Assembly: GCA_903908015.1 (NCBI GenBank)
Contig: CAIVQI010000299.1
Coordinates: 1-7,717 of the forward strand
Length of the DNA stretch: 7,717 bases
Direction of reading: 5' to 3'
Source: an uncultured Bacteroidota bacterium
GTDB lineage: Bacteria; Bacteroidota; Bacteroidia; UBA7662
Both the position numbers and the translations under genes were made by a program. Under the pieces are notes generated by a model. That model searched no databases. It was not told where the DNA came from and saw nothing but the letters and a program-made list of their open reading frames with translations. Below, one piece after another: positions 1-6,176 of the stretch (positions are counted from its first letter, which is position 1; each line of letters starts with the position of its first letter).

Positions 1-2
1 CA

Positions 3-314
3 TTGTCGGCCCATCTTCCTATCCTCAACCATGCCCTTGAGCTAAGGAAATTTCTTCAGCAGGCCCACTCCCAAATTCTCCTGGCACATTGCCATAATCT
101 TCCTAAGAAGTTCATTGGCCAGCTTCAACTTTTGCCAAAGATCACCCTTTGTATCGGCCCAGAGGGCGATTTTTCTGAACAAGAAGTGACACAGATATCC
201 CAAAAAAACGGCATCAGCGTATCTTTGGGTGATCTTCGCTTAAGAACCGAAACTGCGGCTCTGGTTGCCGTGTCACACATACGCCAGAATCAGCAGTTCC
301 ATGAACATCAGTAA
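3..314 (+). CDS. rsmE: 16S rRNA (uracil-1498-N3)-methyltransferase RsmE, C-terminal part (5' end outside window)
   Basis: RsmE methylates N3 of U1498 in 16S rRNA with S-adenosylmethionine as donor. About 103 C-terminal residues of a protein usually near 235-250 residues are visible. They show the knotted SPOUT methyltransferase core: the cofactor-loop motif LCIGPEGDFSEQEV near residues 50-63 of the fragment, followed by the second family signature SLGDLRLRTETAAL. The common form is GPEGGFS, so the Asp in GPEGD is a mild variant. A TTG lies at position 3, but it is not a believable start because the N-terminal PUA-like domain and half of the methyltransferase domain would be missing; the frame simply enters from upstream. 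The stop TAA is followed 18 bases later by the DUF4159 gene on the same strand, so the two are probably co-transcribed. Confidence 0.93.
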   Translation: MSAHLPILNHALELRKFLQQAHSQILLAHCHNLPKKFIGQLQLLPKITLCIGPEGDFSEQEVTQISQKNGISVSLGDLRLRTETAALVAVSHIRQNQQFHEHQ

Positions 315-332
315 TTTTATCTTCTAGAACGC

Positions 333-1037
333 ATGAAAGCACTTCCACACACCCATCGGTACGCCGCTATGATATCCCGCTTTTTAATCGCCATAAGTCT
401 CTGCTGGATCACTGCCGCCACTACTCCGCTATGGGCACAAAGCGGCGACACGCGATTGGCGCGATTGAAATACCGCGGAGGAGGCGATTGGTATGCCAAT
501 GCCACATCACTCAGGAATCTGACGCGATTTGCAAACGAGCATATCGGCACCAATCTGCAACTCCCCGAAGCTACCGTCGAAGCGGGAAGCACGGATATCT
601 TTCGCTATCCATTGGTACACATGACTGGTCATGGCAATGTTGTTTTTGCCCCAGAAGAGGTGCGTAATCTACGGGCTTACCTCACAGGCGGAGGATTTCT
701 GCACATAGATGACAACTACGGCATGGACCCTTTCGTACGCACAGAAGTAAAGAAGATATTCCCAGAGTCTGAGTGGGTAGAATTGCCATTTCAACATCCC
801 ATTTACAGGCAGCGCTTTACATTCCCGGGTGGACTGCCCAAAATTCATGAGCACGATGGAAAACCGGCGCAGGGCTTTGGAATTTTCTATAAAGGACGTC
901 TGGTCATCTTTTATTCTTATGAATGCGATTTGGGCAACGGGTGGGAGGACCCGGAAGTACACAACGACCCGGAGGAAATCCGAAAAAAAGCCCTTCAAAT
1001 GGGGGCCAACATCATTCAATTTGCGTTTGGTCAATGA
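333..1037 (+). CDS. Exported DUF4159 domain protein
   Basis: This is a 234-residue protein of unknown function that I recognise as the DUF4159 family, common in Bacteroidota and often found beside rsmE. The N terminus has a charged stretch and then a hydrophobic core (about residues 16-34, MISRFLIAISLCWITAATT) ending in PLWAQSGD, which fits a Sec signal peptide with cleavage near LWA or WAQ. The mature part begins ARLKYRGGGDWYAN and contains the family core: YPLVHMTGHGNVVF, an LRAYLTGGGFLHIDDN block with paired acidic residues, and FYSYECDLGNGWEDP near the C terminus. The fold is thought to resemble class I glutamine amidotransferases, but I see no Cys-His-Glu triad and infer no enzyme activity. 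The ATG at 333 gives a long n-region; the in-frame ATG at 369 (residue 13) gives a more typical signal peptide and may be the true start. Neither has a Shine-Dalgarno sequence. Confidence 0.88.
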   Translation: MKALPHTHRYAAMISRFLIAISLCWITAATTPLWAQSGDTRLARLKYRGGGDWYANATSLRNLTRFANEHIGTNLQLPEATVEAGSTDIFRYPLVHMTGHGNVVFAPEEVRNLRAYLTGGGFLHIDDNYGMDPFVRTEVKKIFPESEWVELPFQHPIYRQRFTFPGGLPKIHEHDGKPAQGFGIFYKGRLVIFYSYECDLGNGWEDPEVHNDPEEIRKKALQMGANIIQFAFGQ

Positions 1038-1050
1038 TGTACTTCGAACG

Positions 1051-1116
1051 GGACTGAACACAAAGTGATGGGAATTTTGCCTCCAGGACTGAAAACAACA
1101 TGATGGAAGGTTTGCC
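1051..1116. repeat. Imperfect 31-base direct repeat, two copies at a 35-base period
   Basis: Two copies, 1051-1081 and 1086-1116, both start GGACTGAA and end TTTGCC and agree at 25 of 31 positions when aligned without gaps. They fill most of the 114-base gap between the convergent DUF4159 and lipB genes. I see no third copy on either side, no strong hairpin and no open frame that explains them. The likeliest origin is an old local duplication in noncoding DNA. A role in termination or RNA processing between the convergent genes is possible, but nothing in the bases shows it. Confidence 0.6.
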
Positions 1117-1151
1117 GCAAAGAATCCCTAATTCATCGGCGCAACGTGGGT

Positions 1152-1937
1152 TTACACAACCGGCAACGGCGCCACGGAACCAACAGGAAGATCCGGAAAA
1201 GAATGTACGGATGCATGAACGCCAATCACCTGACAATGAAAAACACAGGCAAATTCGGCAAGAAAGACCTCAGCCACTTCTGCCATTGGTGGTGCTGATT
1301 GAAGCTCGCCCTCCATACTACAGACGCCGTGGCTGCGAATCCCACAGGGTACAATGCCATCAAAAAAACTAAGCTCAGTGGCCACGTTTAAGGCTAGTCC
1401 GTGTAGGGTCAGCCACCGGCTTGTGCGCACACCCATGGCACAGATTTTTCGGGCCTTGTGCGGAATGTTGGCATCCAACCAAACGCCTGTGTATCCAGGA
1501 TAGCGTTCACCCAAAATGTGCCAATGGGCCAGTGTACGGATCACAGTTTCTTCGAGTGATCGCATATACCAATGGATATCTGGTCGAAGCGCCTCGAGAT
1601 CAAGCAGTGGATACACTACAAGTTGTCCGGGTCCGTGGTAGGTGATGTCTCCCCCCCGATTGGTATGCACCCACTCCACACCAGCCTCTGCCCGCTGCAG
1701 CTCGTTGAGCAACAAATGATCCTCTTTTCCACTTTTACCTAACGTAAATACAGGGGGATGTTCCACCAGGAGCAGATGCTGCACAATCGGTGGATCGGGT
1801 GCTTGCATCTGTTGTCTGGCTTCGTGTTTGCGTTTGGTGGCTCTTGCCAACCAATCCTCCTGCAGATCCCATGCCATTTGGTATGGCATTCTGCCTAAAG
1901 AATGAACAAAAACCTGAGTGGGAATTGGCTCGGTCAT
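1152..1937 (-). CDS. lipB: Octanoyl-[acyl-carrier-protein]:protein N-octanoyltransferase LipB
   Basis: LipB moves octanoate from acyl carrier protein to the lipoyl-domain lysine of 2-oxoacid dehydrogenases and GcvH, the first step of cytoplasmic lipoic acid synthesis; LipA then inserts sulfur. The 261-residue product shows the family motifs in order: LLLVEHPPVFTLGKSG (56-70), RGGDITYHGPGQLVVYPLLD (94-113), the lysine motif KARKICAMGVR with probable catalytic Lys164, LTLHGLALNV (176-185), and IVPCGI with probable catalytic Cys198. The Lys-to-Cys distance of 34 residues is the same as between K142 and C176 of the Mycobacterium tuberculosis enzyme. The tail after about residue 240 is poorly conserved and somewhat longer than in short LipB proteins. 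The start codon overlaps the manA stop as ATGA, so lipB is the third gene of the pgi-manA-lipB operon, probably translated by coupling. No lipA is in the window. Confidence 0.96.
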   Translation of the reverse strand: MTEPIPTQVFVHSLGRMPYQMAWDLQEDWLARATKRKHEARQQMQAPDPPIVQHLLLVEHPPVFTLGKSGKEDHLLLNELQRAEAGVEWVHTNRGGDITYHGPGQLVVYPLLDLEALRPDIHWYMRSLEETVIRTLAHWHILGERYPGYTGVWLDANIPHKARKICAMGVRTSRWLTLHGLALNVATELSFFDGIVPCGIRSHGVCSMEGELQSAPPMAEVAEVFLAEFACVFHCQVIGVHASVHSFPDLPVGSVAPLPVV

Positions 1938-2986
1938 GCCCCAACACGATCAGTTGCGGGCAGTCCGGTTTCCAGCAGGGTCATGCCACCGGCATCCGGA
2001 CGAACCTCTAATTCTGAAGCCTGTGCTGAAACCAAGACTGTATCGCCCAGACTCAATCCCACCAATTCTTGGCTTGACTTGATACAACCAGAGCCTTTGA
2101 CCACCATATAAATTCTAAAGCCCCTATGATCTGCACCCGTGCGCACCAATGGCTGGGTAAGTTCTAACAAAAATGTGCGGAAATAATCACAATGAACCAG
2201 TTCTATCGGCGTATTGCTAATTCTTGAGTATGGGGTTCGGTAGCTCGTGTATGGATGAAAATCGAGTGCAGCAAGCGCTTCCTCCGTGTGAAGTTCTCGT
2301 CTTTGTCCCTGCTCATCGACCCGATCGAAATCATATAAGCGGTAAGTGATATCGCTACTTTGCTGTATTTCTGCCAGAACAATCCCCCGGCCAATGGTAT
2401 GAATACGGCCTGCCGGGATGAAAAAAACATCCCCTGCCGCCACCGGCTCCCGATTCAAGACCTCTAGAATGCGTCCTGCCTGCAACATCCGTGTATAGGT
2501 TTCCGCATCCATTGGGCCATTAAAACCGGTGATCAGCGTAGCGCCGGGCTCGGCATCCAATACATACCACATTTCAGTTTTGCCCGGACATCCATGACGC
2601 TGAAATGCCAGTTCGTCGTTGGGATGCACCTGAACCGACAAATCATCCCGTGCATCCAAAAACTTGATGAGCAAAGGGAACCGATTGTTTGAAGCCGATC
2701 CCTCATCCCATCCGTGGCCCATAATCTGCTTCCCAAATCGCTTCAGTACTTCAGTTAGACTCATTCCTTTGAAAGGGCCGTCAACCACCTTCGATGGGCC
2801 AGAAGGAACATCCGACAATTCCCAACTTTCACCACAAGGATTAACCACGCCCGTATCCTTATTCAATAATACCCGAAGTCGGTCCCCACCCCATATTTTA
2901 TGAAAATACTGGGGCTGAAACCGCCAAAAATGGGGCAAGGGCTCGGCCTCAGTCTGTGCTTGGCTTCTGTTAAAATGAGCGCTCAT
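1934..2986 (-). CDS. manA: Mannose-6-phosphate isomerase, class I (cupin, zinc-dependent)
   Basis: This enzyme interconverts mannose 6-phosphate and fructose 6-phosphate in the cytoplasm, supplying mannose units for GDP-sugars and polysaccharides or feeding mannose into glycolysis. The 350-residue length and motifs fit the short bacterial type I enzymes (Bacillus/Bacteroides style). An early WGGDRL (32-37) and GESWELSD (52-59) are followed by the cupin metal site: SVQVHPND with His121, GKTEMWYVL with Glu138, and FIPAGRIHTIG with His196, which together fit the usual zinc ligands. The EIQQSSDITYRLYDFDR block (206-222) carries the conserved Arg216 expected in the active site. A second small beta domain follows (about 255-350). 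Its ATG overlaps the pgi stop as ATGA, and its own TGA overlaps the lipB ATG. Sitting directly behind pgi makes sense, since the two enzymes share fructose 6-phosphate. Confidence 0.95.
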   Translation of the reverse strand: MSAHFNRSQAQTEAEPLPHFWRFQPQYFHKIWGGDRLRVLLNKDTGVVNPCGESWELSDVPSGPSKVVDGPFKGMSLTEVLKRFGKQIMGHGWDEGSASNNRFPLLIKFLDARDDLSVQVHPNDELAFQRHGCPGKTEMWYVLDAEPGATLITGFNGPMDAETYTRMLQAGRILEVLNREPVAAGDVFFIPAGRIHTIGRGIVLAEIQQSSDITYRLYDFDRVDEQGQRRELHTEEALAALDFHPYTSYRTPYSRISNTPIELVHCDYFRTFLLELTQPLVRTGADHRGFRIYMVVKGSGCIKSSQELVGLSLGDTVLVSAQASELEVRPDAGGMTLLETGLPATDRVGA

Positions 2987-4650
2987 CGGCTATCTGAATT
3001 GACTTGAAACTGACTATAAATGCGCAACAGTTCGGCCGTAGAGGGGTCTTGTTGGTCCGACGCCACCCCACTGGTCAAATCCTTCAAAATATGGCCAGCC
3101 AACTGCTTTCCCAGCTCTACACCCCATTGATCAAAACTAAAAATATTCCAGATCACCCCCTGTACAAAAATTTTATGTTCATACAGGGCTACCAGGGCCC
3201 CCAGGTGATATGGATCAAGTATCGGAAAGATGATGGTATTGGATGGTCGATTACCCGGGAATGTTCTGTAAGGTGCCAATGAATGTGCCCGATCAGGCGC
3301 CATACCAGCGTCGATCAATTCACCTAAGGCCACATCGGTTGGCTTACCCCGCATAAGGGCCTGCGATTGGGCGAAGCAATGCGACACCAGTTTAGGGTGA
3401 TGGTCGCCCAATGGGTACTGGCTTCGAGCCGGTAAAATAAAATCGCAAGGCACTACCTGGGTTCCTTGGTGGATAAGTTGGTAAAATGCATGCTGTCCGT
3501 TCGTCCCGGGCTCCCCCCATACCACAGGACTTGTGGCATAACTGATCGGAGCGCCTGATCGGTTCAGGTATTTACCGTTGCTTTCCATCACCGCTTGCTG
3601 CAAATAGGCCGGAAAACGACTCAAACACTGGTCGTAGGGCAAAACCGCTTCCGTTGCACATCCCAAAAAATTGGTATTCCAAATCCCAAGTAAGGCCATA
3701 AGGACAGGCACATTCTCAGAAGGTGGCGCGTGATAGAAATGCTGGTCGATGGCATAGGCCCCTTGTAGCATCTCCATAAAGCGATTGAATCCGACAGCGA
3801 TGCACACACTTAAACCAATGGCCGACCATAAACTGAAACGGCCTCCGACCCAATCCCAAAAGGCAAACATTTGTGATTCTGGTATGCCAAAAGCCTCCAC
3901 CAAATCACTTTGTGTGGATAATGCAGCAAAATGAAGGGCCACATGGGCTTGATCATGCGCAGCTTCCAACAACCATTTTCGGGCACTGTGCGCATTGGTC
4001 ATGGTTTCCTGGGTCGTAAATGTCTTGGAGGCCACCAGGAAAAAAGTGGTCTCCGGATTTAGTCGGCCCAGTGTACGGGACAGATGGGCACCATCGATAT
4101 TGGAAACAAAATGTAGCCGAATGGGGCCTGCATAGGGCGACAAGGCCTCGCAAGCCATGAGTGGGCCTAAGTCGGAACCCCCGATCCCGATGTTTACCAC
4201 ATCGGTCATGGATTTACCCGTGTAGCCTTTCCATTGGCCCGAACGCAGGCGTTCACTAAAATCCTGCATGCGTCCCAACACTTGATGAATGTTCTCGTGC
4301 CGCTCGCGTGCCGCCACATCCGTGGGCACTTCATGCTTTGGAATGCGCAGCGCTGTGTGCAGTACCGCCCGCTGCTCGGTGTCGTTGATGGCCTCACCTG
4401 CACGCATCGACGCAATAGCCTGACTGAGTTGGCAATGATCAACTAAATCAAAGAGTGCAGCGCGGGCCTCTTCATCCAATAAATTTTTTGAATAGTCGAA
4501 GTGGATGTCGCCCACACGCGCCGAAAACTGACGCGCACGACGCGCAGTTGAGTCGAAAAGTGATTCAATCCTTTCTGTTTTAAGTCGTTCTGCGTGTTGT
4601 GTTAATTGTTTCCAAGCAATTGTTTGGGTCGGATCGATCCTGGGCAACAT
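2983..4650 (-). CDS. pgi: Glucose-6-phosphate isomerase
   Basis: Pgi interconverts glucose 6-phosphate and fructose 6-phosphate in glycolysis and gluconeogenesis. From the ATG at 4650 the product has 555 residues and aligns with the long E. coli-type enzyme nearly end to end. It starts MLPRIDPTQTIAW, like the family's NINPTQT start. Phosphate-binding motifs are VVNIGIGGSDLGP (151-163) and ASKTFTTQETMTNAHSA (207-223). Signature 1, DWVGGRFSLWSAIG, is at 266-279. Probable catalytic residues are Glu356 in MESNGK, His387 in GTNGQHAFYQ and Lys515 in VELGKQ, each one higher than the E. coli numbers 355, 386 and 514, which supports this start. An ATG two codons upstream (4656) is almost as good. A longer TTG start at 4680 would overlap the divergent yraN start and adds unconserved residues. 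First gene of the pgi-manA-lipB operon. Confidence 0.97.
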   Translation of the reverse strand: MLPRIDPTQTIAWKQLTQHAERLKTERIESLFDSTARRARQFSARVGDIHFDYSKNLLDEEARAALFDLVDHCQLSQAIASMRAGEAINDTEQRAVLHTALRIPKHEVPTDVAARERHENIHQVLGRMQDFSERLRSGQWKGYTGKSMTDVVNIGIGGSDLGPLMACEALSPYAGPIRLHFVSNIDGAHLSRTLGRLNPETTFFLVASKTFTTQETMTNAHSARKWLLEAAHDQAHVALHFAALSTQSDLVEAFGIPESQMFAFWDWVGGRFSLWSAIGLSVCIAVGFNRFMEMLQGAYAIDQHFYHAPPSENVPVLMALLGIWNTNFLGCATEAVLPYDQCLSRFPAYLQQAVMESNGKYLNRSGAPISYATSPVVWGEPGTNGQHAFYQLIHQGTQVVPCDFILPARSQYPLGDHHPKLVSHCFAQSQALMRGKPTDVALGELIDAGMAPDRAHSLAPYRTFPGNRPSNTIIFPILDPYHLGALVALYEHKIFVQGVIWNIFSFDQWGVELGKQLAGHILKDLTSGVASDQQDPSTAELLRIYSQFQVNSDSR

Positions 4651-4673
4651 ACGCATTATTTTAGTCGAAAAAC

Positions 4674-5048
4674 ATGACAAATATACGCAACAACAAGCAG
4701 CAGACCGGCCGAAAAGGCGAAGATCTGGCAGTAGATTATCTTTGTGGATTGAACTATGAAATCCGAGAGCGGAATTTTCGTTTTGGCCAACTCGAAATCG
4801 ACATCATCGCATTTGATGGTGAAATGATGGTGGTGGTTGAGGTCAAGACGGTGTACTTAGGAATTGAGCCTGACCCTGTTCAATACCTTACCCGTGGACA
4901 GTTTCGCAACCTGACCAAAGCGGCCTCGGCATATTTGCATCAGTATGGCCTGACCCCAGAGGTTCGCTTTGACTTGCTGTGCATCAGTCTATTTCGAAGC
5001 CCACCCCTTTTACGTCATTTCAGGGACGTATGGATGCCGAAAAAATAA
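4674..5048 (+). CDS. yraN: YraN family protein (UPF0102, predicted PD-(D/E)XK nuclease fold)
   Basis: This 124-residue protein belongs to the widespread YraN/UPF0102 family, whose cellular role is not settled; its fold resembles Holliday-junction resolvase and restriction-type nucleases. Family features are clear: the N-terminal TGRKGEDLAVDYL (11-23) with Glu16, RNFRFGQLEIDIIA (33-46) with Asp43, and VVVEVKTV (53-60) with the E-x-K pair Glu56 and Lys58. Together these fit a PD-(D/E)XK metal site. The C-terminal half ends with RFDLLCISL, as is usual. The common VEVKxR has Val instead of Arg at the last place. It is transcribed away from pgi with only 17-23 bases between the start codons, so its promoter must lie partly inside pgi. 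No Shine-Dalgarno sequence precedes the ATG. prfB follows after 32 bases on the same strand. Confidence 0.92.
   Translation: MTNIRNNKQQTGRKGEDLAVDYLCGLNYEIRERNFRFGQLEIDIIAFDGEMMVVVEVKTVYLGIEPDPVQYLTRGQFRNLTKAASAYLHQYGLTPEVRFDLLCISLFRSPPLLRHFRDVWMPKK
4678..4685 (-). promoter_or_regulatory. Candidate pgi promoter, Bacteroidota-type -7 element
   Basis: On the minus strand these bases read TATATTTG, an exact match to the Bacteroidota -7 consensus TAnnTTTG. Initiation a few bases downstream would leave a leader of roughly 15-20 bases before the pgi ATG at 4656 or 4650. I do not see a good TTTG or TTG at the expected -33 distance, so the call rests on one half-site plus position. The element lies inside codons 2-4 of the divergent yraN gene. 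Confidence 0.35.
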
Positions 5049-5080
5049 TGGAAGCATTTTAATCCTTATTTTCGCCCATT

Positions 5081-6176
5081 ATGAGAAAAGAACATCTTGA
5101 TGATGTAAGCGCGAGAATAAACGCGCTGAGGAGGTTTCTTTGACCTCGATGCTAAAATAGCCCGAATTCGTGATGTAGAGACCCGTTCCACTGCACCCGG
5201 ATTTTGGGACAATCCCGAAGAAGCTGAAAAGTGGCTGCGGTCGATCAAAATTCCGAAGGAATGGGTTCGGTCCTGGGAGGAGGTGGCCAACGCTGTGGAC
5301 GAGCTAAAAATCTACTGGGAATTTGCTCAATCGGGCGAACTCAGCGACGATGATTTGGAGGGGCACCACAAACAGGTATTGCAGCTGCTCGAGGATTTAG
5401 AATTCAGAAATATGCTGCGTCTCGAGGAAGACGCACTGAGTGCGGTGGTGACCATCAACTCGGGGGCAGGCGGCACCGAAAGCCAGGATTGGGCGGCCAT
5501 GTTGATGCGCATGTACCAGATGTGGGGTGAAAAAAAAGGATATACGGTTCGTGAAGTGGATATATTGGTAGGCGAAGAAGCAGGCATCAAATCGGTTACT
5601 CTTGAATTCCTGGGGGATTTCGCTTATGGTTTCCTCAAAAGTGAGAGCGGTGTGCATCGGTTGGTGCGGATCTCCCCGTTCGATTCCAATGCACGCCGCC
5701 ACACCTCTTTCGCTTCGGTGTATGCCTACCCCCTGGTCGACGACAGCATACAGATTGAGATTAGTCCAGCCGACATCGAAATTCAAACCTCACGATCGGG
5801 CGGTGCGGGCGGACAAAACGTCAACAAGGTCGAAACCAAGGTGCAACTCACCCACAAACCAACAGGCATCGTGGTGGTTTGCCAGGTGGAGCGTTCTCAA
5901 TCGGCCAACCGCGAACGCGCCATGAATATGCTGAAGTCGCAACTCTACGAACTGGAATTGCGCAAACGCAATGAGGCGCGCGATGCACTGGAAGCCGGAA
6001 AGAAAAAAATTGAATGGGGTTCGCAAATCAGATCCTATGTTTTATACCCCTACAAGCTCATCAAGGATGTGCGGACCGACTACGAGACTTCATCCGTACA
6101 GGATGTGTTGGACGGTGACCTCGATCCGTTCATTAAAGCATACCTCATGCAGGAACAGGAACCAACTTCCCATTAA
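5081..6176 (+). CDS. prfB: Peptide chain release factor 2, expressed by +1 programmed frameshift
   Basis: RF2 recognises UGA and UAA in the ribosomal A site and triggers peptide release. Translation starts at ATG 5081 (MRKEHLDDVSARINALRRFL), meets TGA at 5141-5143, shifts +1 by skipping T5141 and continues DLDAKIARIRDVETRS to the TAA at 6174-6176. The joined product has 364 residues, against 365 in E. coli. The start is fixed because an in-frame TAA lies at 5060-5062 with no usable start codon between. The codon-recognition tripeptide SPF, diagnostic for RF2, is at residues 198-200, and the catalytic GGQ loop (SGGAGGQNVNK) places GGQ at 243-245. Ser239 occupies the site equivalent to E. coli K-12 Thr246, where Ala or Ser is the usual active form. 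The GTG at 5283 is not the start, since the N-terminal helical domain would be lost. The aldehyde dehydrogenase gene follows with no spacer. Confidence 0.97.
5129..5144 (+). promoter_or_regulatory. prfB +1 programmed frameshift site
   Basis: The bases read AGGAGG TTT CTT TGA C. A Shine-Dalgarno-like hexamer (5129-5134) sits three bases before the slippery CTT (5138-5140), followed by the in-frame stop TGA and a C in the weak-termination context. This matches the E. coli prfB signal (AGGGGG TAT CTT TGA C) in order and spacing. In the known mechanism, scarce RF2 lets the ribosome pause at UGA and slip from CUU to UUU; abundant RF2 terminates after 20 codons. The site therefore makes RF2 synthesis self-limiting. 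Confidence 0.96.

Noticed and set aside
856..865. ATGGAAAACC in the DUF4159 gene, identical to part of the terminal repeat unit
   Set aside because: A single 10-base match in a different frame within conserved coding sequence; most likely chance.
669..1061. 130-codon minus-strand frame opposite the DUF4159 gene
   Set aside because: It is antisense to a recognisable conserved protein and its product shows no family features; a shadow frame.
4657..4664. TATTTTAG as a yraN promoter -7 element
   Set aside because: It has one mismatch to TAnnTTTG, lies only 10 bases before the ATG, and has no -33 partner at proper spacing.
4651..4680. Longer pgi starting at TTG 4680
   Set aside because: It adds ten unconserved residues, overlaps the yraN start, and shifts catalytic residues well away from family numbering; ATG at 4650 or 4656 fits better.
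5067..5074. TATTTTCG as a promoter just before prfB
   Set aside because: It has one mismatch to the consensus and no -33 element; prfB more likely shares the yraN transcript.
5066..5290. Minus-strand 74-codon frame across the prfB 5' region
   Set aside because: It lies opposite the prfB start and frameshift site, which account for this DNA; its product resembles nothing I recognise.
5283..6176. RF2 starting at GTG 5283, preceded by AGGAGG at 5278-5283
   Set aside because: The AGGAGG touches the GTG and encodes Trp-Glu-Glu-Val in the longer frame. The upstream DNA continues a typical RF2 N-terminal domain through the frameshift site, giving the expected full length.
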